Shown here: positions 53,568 to 59,880 of the stretch, one piece after another
Numbering within the stretch: the first letter of the stretch is position 1
Layout of the letters: the number at the start of each line of letters is the position of its first letter
Assembly (NCBI RefSeq): GCF_000218895.1
Contig: NC_015703.1
Location: 3,857,001 to 3,921,000, forward strand
From: Runella slithyformis DSM 19594
GTDB taxonomy: Bacteria; Bacteroidota; Bacteroidia; Cytophagales; Spirosomataceae
DNA length: 64,000 nucleotides
Direction: 5' to 3'
Position numbers and translations under genes: made by a program
The notes under the pieces: generated by a model
Databases searched by the model: none
What the model was told of the DNA's origin: nothing
The model's input: the letters and a program-made list of their open reading frames with translations, nothing else

Positions 53568-53846
53568 ATGAGCAATAATCCTTTTGCGGAAATTTACGAA
53601 CGATTGGGAAACATTGAGGGCTTTTTATTGGCCTTAGATGAAAAACTTACTACTACTACGCTACAGCCTACCACAGGCAAACGTTACCTAACGGCTAAAG
53701 AAGCCGCTGATTTTTTAGGTATCAAGTTACAAACGCTTTATCAAAATATTGAGCGAATCCCACACGTAAAAAAACACGGGAAGCTACATTTTTCAGAGGT
53801 CGAATTAGTCGCCTACATGGAAGGAGGGCCAAATGAAACGCATTAA
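53568..53846 (+). CDS. Excisionase-like helix-turn-helix protein
   Basis: A 92-aa protein with a MerR/excisionase-type HTH_17 domain (YLTAKEAADFLGIKLQTLYQNIERIPHVKKHGKLHF, about 40-77) after a short helical N-terminus. Such proteins act as recombination directionality factors or regulators. The stop overlaps the next start by 14 nt. First gene of the block that follows the internal terminator. Confidence 0.82.
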   Translation: MSNNPFAEIYERLGNIEGFLLALDEKLTTTTLQPTTGKRYLTAKEAADFLGIKLQTLYQNIERIPHVKKHGKLHFSEVELVAYMEGGPNETH

Positions 53847-54258
53847 GCCCACTACATCAAATTTACTGCCTTATTCGGCAGAGCGTACCGCAGCCTTACA
53901 AAGTAAGCCAAAGCACAAAAAGAATACCACCACCACAAACAGGTTGACAAATGATATTCGTGATTTTATCGCCCGTCACGGCGGTTACAGTATTCGTTGT
54001 AATGTGTCTGGTTTTTACCGTCCTGAATTGGGGGGATATATCCGCAGCGGTTCTACGTTGGGTACGCCTGATATTATCGCGGTCATAAACGGTAACTTCT
54101 ACGGCATAGAAATAAAAGTAGGAAAAGACTGGCAGTCACCCGACCAAAAGGCCGTACAGCAGGGTATAGAAGACGCTGGAGGGGTGTATTTGTTGGCTAC
54201 CGATTTAGACAGCTTCAAAGCGACTTTTCAGGCATTAATCAAGCCCCCTTTTGCATAA
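53833..54258 (+). CDS. VRR-NUC domain nuclease
   Basis: A 141-aa PDDEXK-fold protein of the VRR-NUC family. Active-site residues are visible as TPDIIAV (D80), GIEIKVG (E93, K95) and SPDQ (Q105). Phage and satellite members are thought to act as structure-specific or Holliday-junction nucleases in replication. It is coupled by overlap to the HTH gene before it. Cytoplasmic. Confidence 0.85.
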   Translation: MKRIKPTTSNLLPYSAERTAALQSKPKHKKNTTTTNRLTNDIRDFIARHGGYSIRCNVSGFYRPELGGYIRSGSTLGTPDIIAVINGNFYGIEIKVGKDWQSPDQKAVQQGIEDAGGVYLLATDLDSFKATFQALIKPPFA

Positions 54259-54330
54259 AACAGTAAGGCCGATACACCCCACAATGTACCGGCCAAAAAT
54301 TCTATTGTTCAATTTTAATATTACAAAATT

Positions 54331-54579
54331 ATGCAGACCAAGAACCAACTGCAAACCATATTTGAGTATTTACAAAATAACGTTGTCACGGCCTCAATGT
54401 TATCGGAGGCAACGGGCGTACCTCAAAAAAACATTTGCCGCTATAAACGTGATTTACAGCAAGCGGGCCAACTGGCAGAAATAAAAAAAGGAGTATGTCA
54501 GCAAACAGGCTTTAAAGCTTGGTATATTACAACCGACAAAAGTAAGTTTCCAAAGTCCGAACAATTAACGCTTTTTTAG
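54331..54579 (+). CDS. Small helix-turn-helix protein
   Basis: An 82-aa protein whose residues 8-45 (IFEYLQNNVVTASMLSEATG and KNICRYKRDL) form a winged-helix-like DNA-binding motif. It ends 2 nt before the next gene. It is probably a regulator or replication accessory. Family not recognised beyond the HTH. Confidence 0.65.
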   Translation: MQTKNQLQTIFEYLQNNVVTASMLSEATGVPQKNICRYKRDLQQAGQLAEIKKGVCQQTGFKAWYITTDKSKFPKSEQLTLF

Positions 54580-54581
54580 GT

Positions 54582-55277
54582 ATGGGCGAACAGACTCGTT
54601 TTTTCACGTTCCCCGTAGAGTTGCTACGGGGAGCGTTTACAGACATTGAAGGCGTTTGCTCAAAAGCCATAGGTTACGCGGTCTTTATCAGGTGCAAGGA
54701 CAACGACGAAAGCCCGGAGGAAGCGTTTGAATACTTCGGTATTAGCGGCAATCCCGATGCTGCCGTAAAGCGGGGAAAGGAAGTTTACGAAAGTATTCTT
54801 AGCCCACCATTAACAAGTGTGAACATGGATATTATTTTTGACTTTTACAAAAAACCTAAGTCAGACTTTGATAAAGCCGTTTTTTGCGCGTTCTGTGGCC
54901 TTCGTTCAATCATTGGTACAAAGTCCTATGTCAAGACCAATAACGGGCTTCTACTGGCTAGAATGTTTGGTTACAGGTCAACGGCTGAATTTGCCGTAGT
55001 GAAGCAAAAACCCGCCTATTTTAAAAGTCATTTCTCAACGGCTCAAAAGGTACGCTATCAGCTAACCGAGAAAATCATTAAACGTGAATTGTCTTTGTCC
55101 TGGGGATTAAAGTACTACTCGAATCAGTCTAAGGGCTTTTACGTGTCGTTTAGCATGGACTTTGAATCGTTGGTAACTCATGCCGAAAAGAGCCGTAAAT
55201 CAACGCTTTTAAAGCAAAAGGAAGAAGCACAAAAGCAGATAATTGAACGCGTTAGGAAGCAAATACGGGGTAAATAA
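54582..55277 (+). CDS. Putative satellite replication-associated protein
   Basis: A 231-aa soluble protein of no family I recognise. Its length, basic C-terminus (SRKSTLLKQKEEAQKQIIERVRKQIRGK region) and position directly before an iteron array and AT-rich tract are the only reasons to propose a replication-initiator role. The N-terminal half is acidic and helical. It follows the small HTH gene by 2 nt. Treat the function as a hypothesis. Confidence 0.55.
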   Translation: MGEQTRFFTFPVELLRGAFTDIEGVCSKAIGYAVFIRCKDNDESPEEAFEYFGISGNPDAAVKRGKEVYESILSPPLTSVNMDIIFDFYKKPKSDFDKAVFCAFCGLRSIIGTKSYVKTNNGLLLARMFGYRSTAEFAVVKQKPAYFKSHFSTAQKVRYQLTEKIIKRELSLSWGLKYYSNQSKGFYVSFSMDFESLVTHAEKSRKSTLLKQKEEAQKQIIERVRKQIRGK

Positions 55278-55294
55278 CCGTACTATTCCAAGGC

Positions 55295-55357
55295 GCAACA
55301 CTACCGCAACACTTTGTAAAGTTTACAGCAACGCCGCCGCAACCTTACCGCAACACT
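55295..55357. repeat. Helically phased GCAAC iterons
   Basis: GCAAC-type repeats start at 55295, 55306, 55328, 55339 and 55350, so they are spaced 11, 22, 11 and 11 bp: one helical turn with one degenerate position (about 55317). Three of them read GCAACACT. The array lies immediately after the putative replication gene and immediately before an AT-rich direct-repeat tract. Confidence 0.78.
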
Positions 55358-55430
55358 ACCACAGCTTAAATAAGGTATTTTAAATAAGATACTCTAATAA
55401 GACTGTTAAAAAAGATATTTAATGTAGTCG
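55295..55430. other. Candidate replication origin of the satellite
   Basis: The phased GCAAC iterons (55295-55357) are followed by a very AT-rich tract with three about 14-bp-spaced repeats: TTAAATAAGGTA (55366-55377), TTAAATAAGATA (55380-55391) and a diverged TCTAATAAGACT near 55394. Iterons next to AT-rich direct repeats are the classic structure of an origin with a DNA-unwinding element. Inference from architecture only. Confidence 0.6.
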
Positions 55431-55470
55431 TGTGTGTATTTTTTTTTGAAAACAACAAAAATTTACAGAA

Positions 55471-55758
55471 ATGGGATTACACAAAGGACAGACCAACAAC
55501 CTTAAAGGACGGCCGAAGGGAGTAGGAAACAAATTAAACAACGACCTCAAAAGTCGTATTGCCCAAATTGTTGAAAATGGATTTGAAGCCATAGAGAGCG
55601 ATTTAGAGGCGTTGGAAGCCAAAGACCGAATTAATGCATATCTCAAGTTTTTGGAGTACTTAGTACCAAAGCAGCGAGAAACGAAAATAGATATTTCGTC
55701 GCTGTCAGATGCGGAGGTAGAAGAACTGCTAAACAAAGCCTTGAATAAATTGCAATGA
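55471..55758 (+). CDS. Small phage-type protein with GRPKG N-terminus
   Basis: A 95-aa protein opening with HKGQTNNLKGRPKGVGNKL, followed by two amphipathic helices and a Leu-rich C-terminus (LSDAEVEELLNKALNKL). This form is common in Bacteroidota phages and prophages near packaging genes, where it resembles a short terminase-small-subunit or DNA-binding protein. Overlaps the first microprotein gene by 4 nt. Confidence 0.65.
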   Translation: MGLHKGQTNNLKGRPKGVGNKLNNDLKSRIAQIVENGFEAIESDLEALEAKDRINAYLKFLEYLVPKQRETKIDISSLSDAEVEELLNKALNKLQ

Positions 55759-56000
55759 TGGACAAACGCCAAATCTTACACTCCCTATTAAATGGAGATG
55801 TTGCCGCCCTGAATCAGTTACCGAGAATCACGCTGTTTTGTACTACTGATAACCACAGCAACGGCATTTGCCAAGTAACGCCACCATACGGGCAAACTTT
55901 ACCCAAATGGGCAAAACCTGAAATGACAAAGGAAGAAATTGAAGCTGCAAGAACTAACCACAACGTTTTATTTATCATCATTGAAAAAACCTATGAATAA
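55755..56000 (+). CDS. Microprotein 1 of three paralogues (KR-IL--L-NG type)
   Basis: An 81-aa soluble protein starting MMDKRQILHSLLNGD. The N-terminal pattern K-R-x-I-L-x-x-L-x-N-G recurs in the next two genes, so the three arose by tandem duplication. The C-terminus (NHNVLFIIIEK) resembles that of microprotein 3 (NQTVFILPD). No known family. It overlaps both neighbours (4 and 8 nt). Confidence 0.6.
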   Translation: MMDKRQILHSLLNGDVAALNQLPRITLFCTTDNHSNGICQVTPPYGQTLPKWAKPEMTKEEIEAARTNHNVLFIIIEKTYE

Positions 56001-56190
56001 GCGAGCCATATTGAAGGAACTGATTAACGGCAACCCCGATCCGCTGCAAATAGCCTGTAAAGGATTATCAAAGCCCGTCGAACTAATGACCGATGAGGAA
56101 CTTTACAGAATCACAGGTACTAAGCCGCGCGATATGTCGAAACTAACGGATGACGAACTAAGAGCCATTGTCAATGAACGCAAAGGATAA
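55993..56190 (+). CDS. Microprotein 2 of three paralogues
   Basis: A 65-aa protein from ATG 55993 (MNKRAILKELINGNPD). It shares the N-terminal K-R-x-I-L-x-x-L-x-N-G pattern with its neighbours. The C-terminus has two related helical repeats (LMTDEELYRITG and KLTDDELRAIVN). Overlaps the preceding gene by 8 nt and the following one by 17 nt. Function unknown; translational coupling suggests a complex or co-regulation. Confidence 0.58.
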   Translation: MNKRAILKELINGNPDPLQIACKGLSKPVELMTDEELYRITGTKPRDMSKLTDDELRAIVNERKG

Positions 56191-56428
56191 ACGCAGGTTG
56201 TTGGAATCACTGTTTAACGGGACTATGAAACCCGATGAACTTGTAGAGCATGAAGCCTTACCAACGGTTATTATTTCCCTGCCTGACGGTTCTTTGGATG
56301 TTGGACACTCAAAGATGTTTAGTGGTACTTGCGTCACACAGGAAGAGTTTAAGCGGGTATGTGCAAAAGCAGGTAGCAATCAGACCGTTTTTATTCTTCC
56401 TGATAACGGGCGCAATGCCGAAGGATAG
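56174..56428 (+). CDS. Microprotein 3 of three paralogues
   Basis: An 84-aa protein from ATG 56174 (MNAKDKRRLLESLFNGT). It carries the same N-terminal pattern as microproteins 1 and 2, then a predicted beta segment (ALPTVIISLPDGSL) and a C-terminal FILPD strand. Overlaps microprotein 2 by 17 nt. No known family. Confidence 0.58.
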   Translation: MNAKDKRRLLESLFNGTMKPDELVEHEALPTVIISLPDGSLDVGHSKMFSGTCVTQEEFKRVCAKAGSNQTVFILPDNGRNAEG

Positions 56429-56534
56429 CCACAGGGGGGAGGTCAAAAGTTCATGGCTTTTGGCCGTTTGACCCGTGACCATCATTCGCGTGTGATATTG
56501 GCCAAAAATAGTAAAAAAATAAAATACAGAAATT

Positions 56535-56996
56535 ATGTTTAAAGGAAGACCACCAAAGCCCGAAAAGAGCGAGGCTCGTAACCGGCCAAACAGAGAAAAG
56601 ACGCGACTCACTAAGACAGTTGCTATTACCGAACTGCATCCCGCGCCCGAATTAATGAACGAGTACGGCCAACAGGAATGGGACAGACTTATGAGAAACG
56701 TCTCAAACCTGATACACCCACAGGATTTAGGACTACTCGAAATGGCTTGCAGAGCCTACGGAGTCTATACGGCAATAGAGGTAGAAATGCTTACTGCCGG
56801 CAGGTTTTTCACTAATGAAAAAGGGGAGACTGTACTAACAGCAGCAGCGAGGGAGTCAAAGCGACAATTGGAAGTTTATCAAAAGATTGTCATTCAATTT
56901 GGAGTAACTCCACTATCAAGGGTAAAAGTAGCGATACCGAAAAAGCAAGACGAAGAAAAATCAGACCCAATGGAAAAGCTGCTTTCAATGCTATAA
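56535..56996 (+). CDS. Phage terminase small subunit, P27 family
   Basis: A 153-aa protein with a basic N-terminus (FKGRPPKPEKSEARNRP), a helical DNA-recognition core (LHPAPELMNEYGQQEWDRLM, LLEMACRAYGVYTAIE) and the C-terminal FGVTPLSRVKV oligomerisation segment typical of Terminase_4/P27 small subunits. These proteins choose the DNA to be packaged. No large terminase gene is present, so it would need a helper phage enzyme. It is the last gene before the right att site. Confidence 0.87.
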   Translation: MFKGRPPKPEKSEARNRPNREKTRLTKTVAITELHPAPELMNEYGQQEWDRLMRNVSNLIHPQDLGLLEMACRAYGVYTAIEVEMLTAGRFFTNEKGETVLTAAARESKRQLEVYQKIVIQFGVTPLSRVKVAIPKKQDEEKSDPMEKLLSML

Positions 56997-57010
56997 TAAG
57001 GAATTTTTAA

Positions 57011-57038
57011 AGCAGCCTCAAAAGGGCTGTTTTTTTTA
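57011..57038 (+). terminator. Terminator after terS
   Basis: AGCAGCC (57011-57017) pairs with GGCTGT (57025-57030) in a short stem followed by a run of eight T residues. It ends the late satellite transcript. Confidence 0.75.
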
Positions 57039-57057
57039 TTTTTCATAGCGGGCTTTT

Positions 57058-57108
57058 CGTGGTGCAAGTAAGCGAACCCGTCCGTTTGTGGTGCAAGTTG
57101 TGGTGCAA
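57058..57108. repeat. Right arm-type repeats (GTGGTGCAA motifs)
   Basis: Three direct GTGGTGCAA copies lie at about 57059, 57088 and 57100. The 24-bp stretch 57085-57108 is identical to 51001-51024 at the left end, so both ends carry the same presumed integrase arm sites. Confidence 0.72.
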
Positions 57109-57110
57109 CT

Positions 57111-57147
57111 AAAAATAAAAGGGAGCCACGATTTAACGTAACTCCCT
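57111..57147 (-). terminator. Element-supplied terminator for tRNA-Pro
   Basis: On the minus strand AGGGAGTTACG (57147-57137) pairs with CGTGGCTCCCT (57130-57120), an 11-bp stem with two G-U pairs and a 6-nt loop, followed by a T-rich run (57119-57111). It lies just beyond the restored tRNA 3' end and replaces the terminator displaced to 50783-50821. Confidence 0.78.
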
Positions 57148-57156
57148 GATAATCAA

Positions 57157-57205
57157 GTCGGGATAGCGGGATTTGAACCCACGACCCCTTGCCCCCCAGA
57201 CAAGT
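57157..57205 (-). other. attR: 49-bp repeat within intact tRNA-Pro
   Basis: Identical to 50833-50881. It restores the 3' part of the tRNA-Pro gene, so the tRNA stays functional after integration. Confidence 0.9.
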
Positions 57206-57231
57206 ACACTACCTGGCTGTGCTATATCCCG
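57158..57231 (-). tRNA. tRNA-Pro (GGG)
   Basis: A 74-nt tRNA on the minus strand. The acceptor CGGGAUA pairs with UAUCCCG, with discriminator A; the anticodon loop CUGGGGG gives anticodon GGG; the T loop contains UUCAAAU. The 3' 49 bp come from the integrated element. Promoter at 57242-57271. Confidence 0.95.
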
Positions 57232-57241
57232 ATCGTGGGTG

Positions 57242-57271
57242 CAAAAGTAGAAAATTTTATTTAACTGTCAA
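57242..57271 (-). promoter_or_regulatory. Promoter of tRNA-Pro
   Basis: On the minus strand TTG (57271-57269), 19 nt, TACTTTTG (57249-57242): a perfect Bacteroidota-type promoter 10 bp before the tRNA 5' end. Confidence 0.78.
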
Positions 57272-57282
57272 GACTAATTTCA

Positions 57283-57663
57283 TCATAAATTGCTCGGAGG
57301 GTTGAGCTGTTTTGTTTCCTCTTCCAAAAAAACCTGAAACCGTTGCCGTAGTCGATGATAAAACGCGATCAGTTCTCTGGCTTCTTTAGTAATGACAGCC
57401 CCACCTCCTTTTTCGCCACCGGTTTGGGTCAGAACCAGAGGACTGTTGGCTTGGGCATTGAGTGAGTTAACCAACACCCAGGCTTTTTTATACGACATTC
57501 CCATCTGCTTTGCCGCCTGATTGATGGAGCCCATTTCATCAATGTATTCCAACAACTCTACCCGCCCGGGTCCTAAAAAGCGTTCCTCGGCACTTTCGAT
57601 CCATAAGCTTCCTTTTACACTAAAAGGAAGGTCTTTGACTAAATGTTTTATTGAGGGTCTCAT
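57283..57663 (-). CDS. ModE-like winged helix-turn-helix regulator
   Basis: A 126-aa protein with the LysR/ModE-type N-terminal winged HTH (RVELLEYIDEMGSINQAAKQMGMSYKKAWVLV, about 34-65; then GGEKGGGAVITKEA in the wing). The molybdate-binding TOBE domains of full ModE are absent, as in many short ModE-type regulators. No molybdate genes are adjacent. A perfect palindrome lies in its promoter region and suggests autoregulation. Confidence 0.85.
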   Translation of the reverse strand: MRPSIKHLVKDLPFSVKGSLWIESAEERFLGPGRVELLEYIDEMGSINQAAKQMGMSYKKAWVLVNSLNAQANSPLVLTQTGGEKGGGAVITKEARELIAFYHRLRQRFQVFLEEETKQLNPPSNL

Positions 57664-57697
57664 TCTTATTTTAACTATAGTAAAAAATATTTTTTTT

Positions 57698-57718
57698 CAA
57701 AAGTACTGATTATCAGTA
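57698..57718 (-). promoter_or_regulatory. Putative operator and -7 box of the ModE-like gene
   Basis: TACTGAT-T-ATCAGTA (57704-57718) is a perfect palindrome with 7-bp arms. On the minus strand it runs into TACTTTTG (57705-57698), a TAnnTTTG box 35 bp before the start codon. No clear TTG lies at the expected distance. Overlap of box and palindrome suggests repression by a dimeric regulator, possibly its own product. Confidence 0.55.
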
Positions 57719-57756
57719 ACTCTCATTATTTCTTAAAAAAAAGATTTGTCTATGTG

Positions 57757-57786
57757 TTGACACTGTCAAATTAAAACGTACCTTTG
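57757..57786 (+). promoter_or_regulatory. Promoter of tRNA-Glu
   Basis: TTG (57757-57759), 19 nt, TACCTTTG (57779-57786): a perfect match to the Bacteroidota promoter pattern, 40 bp before the tRNA. Confidence 0.78.
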
Positions 57787-57826
57787 CACCACGTTTCACC
57801 CACGCAGCGAATATATGGAACCAGTC

Positions 57827-57898
57827 GGCCCATTCGTCTAGCGGTTAGGACACGACCCTTTCACGGTTGAAACAGGGGTTCGATTCCCCTATGGGTCA
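57827..57898 (+). tRNA. tRNA-Glu (TTC)
   Basis: A 72-nt tRNA with acceptor GGCCCAU paired to AUGGGUC (one G-U) and discriminator A. The anticodon loop in GACCCUUUCACGGUUG-type stem-loop gives UUC. The T loop contains UUCGAUU. A strong terminator follows. Confidence 0.95.
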
Positions 57899-57921
57899 CA
57901 CAATCGCTATGCGGAAACGTT

Positions 57922-57958
57922 AAAAGCCTCAAAACCAAGTGTTTTGGGGCTTTTTTTT
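57922..57958 (+). terminator. Terminator of tRNA-Glu
   Basis: A 14-bp stem (57922-57935 with 57941-57954, one G-U pair, 5-nt loop) ends in an unbroken T8 run. Confidence 0.92.
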
Positions 57959-57988
57959 GCTCACTTATTTGCTAACAGGCTTTAAAGG

Positions 57989-58096
57989 GATCAAGTTCAA
58001 AAGTTGTGGAGGAGGTTGGATTTTTTGGGGATCAAGTTCAAAAGTTGTGGAGGAGGTGGATCAAGTTCAAAAGTTGTGGAGGAGGTTGGATTTTTT
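57989..58096 (+). repeat. Triplicated left end of the ISAon1-like element
   Basis: The motif GATCAAGTTCAAAAGTTG followed by TGGAGGAGG occurs at 57989, 58030 and 58059. Copies 1 and 3 are identical over 38 bp; copy 2 is cut at 28 bp. The same motif in inverse orientation, slightly diverged, forms the right end at 59465-59486. The extra copies look like stacked insertion-sequence ends. Confidence 0.82.
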
Positions 58097-58127
58097 AAGT
58101 TTATGCTTTTAATCAAACGTACTTGCT

Positions 58128-58490
58128 TTGGAGAGTTTCCTACCTATCGTTCAGTTCCTGTTGCCCGAGTTCATTTTGGAAAATTTTGAATTGACTACTA
58201 TTAACCGCCAAGAGGGTGTCTTCCATATCCATCTTACAGAGAAAAATACAGACGATCGAGACTCTGAGCGGAAAAATTTGTTATCCAAAGGTTTTTTTGC
58301 GCCCATAACTGTCCAAGACTTTCCCCTGCGTGGGCAAAAGGTCTTTCTTCACATTAAGCGCCGCCGATGGCTCAATACCCAAACAGGTAAAGTAGTTTAC
58401 AGAGACTGGGCAGAAGTAAGCAAAGGAACGCGAATGACAAGTGAATTCGCGAATTTTTTAAAAGGTATCAGTGGATACGAATCCGAATAG
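58128..58490 (+). CDS. ISAon1-type transposase N-terminal region protein
   Basis: A 120-aa protein (LPIVQFLLPEFILENFEL at the start, then FAPITVQDFPLRGQKVFLHIKRRRW). It corresponds to the separately encoded N-terminal region of ISAon1-family transposases and is probably a DNA-binding partner. It overlaps the transposase frame by about 20 nt. A start at 58128 is taken. Confidence 0.75.
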   Translation: MESFLPIVQFLLPEFILENFELTTINRQEGVFHIHLTEKNTDDRDSERKNLLSKGFFAPITVQDFPLRGQKVFLHIKRRRWLNTQTGKVVYRDWAEVSKGTRMTSEFANFLKGISGYESE

Positions 58491-59453
58491 TACAAATTCA
58501 ATCGGAGAGTTTTATGGCGTGAAGGGTCGGAATCTGCTTCGTCACTACAAAGATTGCCAAGGTGGATTCAAACATTGGAATCAAAAGTCTAATGCTAAAC
58601 TATGGCTGTTATACCCTCAAAATATGGGAACTCATCTTTCCATTGATGAAACCTCGTTATCTGATGGGGAGTTATACACTATTCTTACCAATAAAGCAGC
58701 CAAAGGCAGAAAAGGGAGCATTGTAGCAATTATTGCGGGTACAAAGGCTGAAACAGTCATTGAAATTCTTCGCAGGATACCTGTAAGACCTCGTAAAAAA
58801 GTCCTTGAAATTACGCTGGACATGGCCGGTAATATGGCTTTAATCGCCAAGCGCTGTTTCCCTTTGGCTACCCAAGTCACTGACCGTTTCCATGTACAGA
58901 AATTGGCCTCCGAAGCTTTACAGGAAATCAGGATCAAGTATCGATGGCAGGCCATAGATGCCGAAAATGAAGCCATAGAACAAGCTAAAATCAGTCAACA
59001 ACCTTACCATGCTGAAGTTCTCGCTAATGGAGACACCCTTAAACAATTATTAGCTCGCAGCAGGTATGTGCTCTACAAAAAGGAGAAAGATTGGACAGAG
59101 AATCAAAAACAAAGGGCAACACTACTTTTTGAGCGCTATCCTGATTTGAAAAAGCCTATGAGTTAACGATGGCCTTGAGCCATATTTTTGAGAATACTAC
59201 TGATAAACTTTATGGATTGGCCAGACTGGCCAAATGGCATGAAAAGGTTCGTCAGTCAGGATTTAAAGCCTTCAACACGGTGGCGCGTTCTATTCAAAAC
59301 CATTATGAAACCATCCTTAACTATTTTGATAATCGAAGTACGAACGCGTCTGCCGAATCTTTTAATGCCAAGATTAAAGCTTTTCGAGCTCAGTTCAGAG
59401 GGGTAAGGAATGTAGAATTCTTTCTTTATCGGCTAACGCAGTTATATGCTTAA
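58471..59453 (+). pseudogene. ISAon1-type DDE transposase, frameshifted
   Basis: The first frame (GTG 58471 to TAA 59166) has the first two catalytic aspartates in SIDETSL and TLDMAGNM. A one-base loss in the A5 run at 59149-59153 shifts the frame; the continuation YELTMALSHIFENTTDKL runs in the second frame, which carries the catalytic glutamate in NASAESFNAKIK and ends at 59453. A functional protein would need the frameshift repaired. Confidence 0.82.
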
Positions 59454-59486
59454 TCCAAGTTACTCCACAACTTTTGGAATTGATCC

Positions 59487-59880
59487 AGTCTCCTGTAATA
59501 TTCCCTGAATAATTACCGAGATATGTTCAGGCTTATTTTTCATCTGTGAACACTCCGTTGATGAACAGCAAATATTGCCGACTCTGAAAGCGTCAACGCT
59601 ACCCCTTTTTAGCCTTGGAAACAAGCGTCTCAATCATGGTACGGTTATACTTAAAGAATATGCTCCTTCGATTAGCTATTTTTTCAAGGGGAAAAATAGC
59701 CTTTTTGTACAATATTAATGTGTTTCGTCTCCTATTATTGGTTGATATATACATTTTTTGCACTTTTCTGTTATTTTTGCGTTATCTTCCCATTAGCAAT
59801 ACGCTGATCGTAATCAGAAAGCTGTTTTCCGCTTACTTTTTGAGAATGACCCCGGTAACCTCGATCTTATTTGCCATTCA
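59487..59880. other. About 390-bp stretch without a convincing gene
   Basis: A hydrophobic 89-codon frame (59615-59884) overlaps the next start as ATGA, but its composition is irregular and I do not trust it as a gene. No terminator or known repeat is seen. Confidence 0.4.

Larger units (their letters stand above)
50833..57205 (+). mobile_element. Integrated phage-satellite-like (PICI-like) element in tRNA-Pro
   Basis: About 6.4 kb bounded by 49-bp direct repeats. Genes in order, all on the plus strand: tyrosine integrase, unknown protein, excisionase-like HTH, VRR-NUC nuclease, second small HTH protein, putative replication protein, candidate origin, GRPKG-type small protein, three paralogous microproteins and a P27-family terminase small subunit. 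There are no genes for capsid, portal, tail, large terminase, conjugation or lysis. Integrase at one end and a lone terS at the other, with a tRNA att site, is the layout of satellites that hijack helper-phage packaging. The satellite interpretation is inference from gene content. Confidence 0.75.
57989..59486 (+). mobile_element. ISAon1-like (ISL3-type DDE) insertion sequence, decayed
   Basis: About 1.4-1.5 kb bounded by the inverted repeats GATCAAGTTCAAAAGTTGTGG on the left and their diverged inverse at 59465-59486. It encodes a short N-terminal protein and a DDE transposase that is broken by a frameshift. The true left boundary could be any of the three end copies. Target duplication not identified. 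Confidence 0.78.

Noticed and set aside
55295-55357. CRISPR or simple tandem repeat
   Set aside because: Units are only 5-8 bp with 11-bp periodicity; iteron arrangement fits better.
57989-58096. CRISPR-like array
   Set aside because: Three copies with unequal, nearly absent spacers, matching the inverse right end of an insertion sequence; they are IS termini. No cas genes or other arrays are seen.
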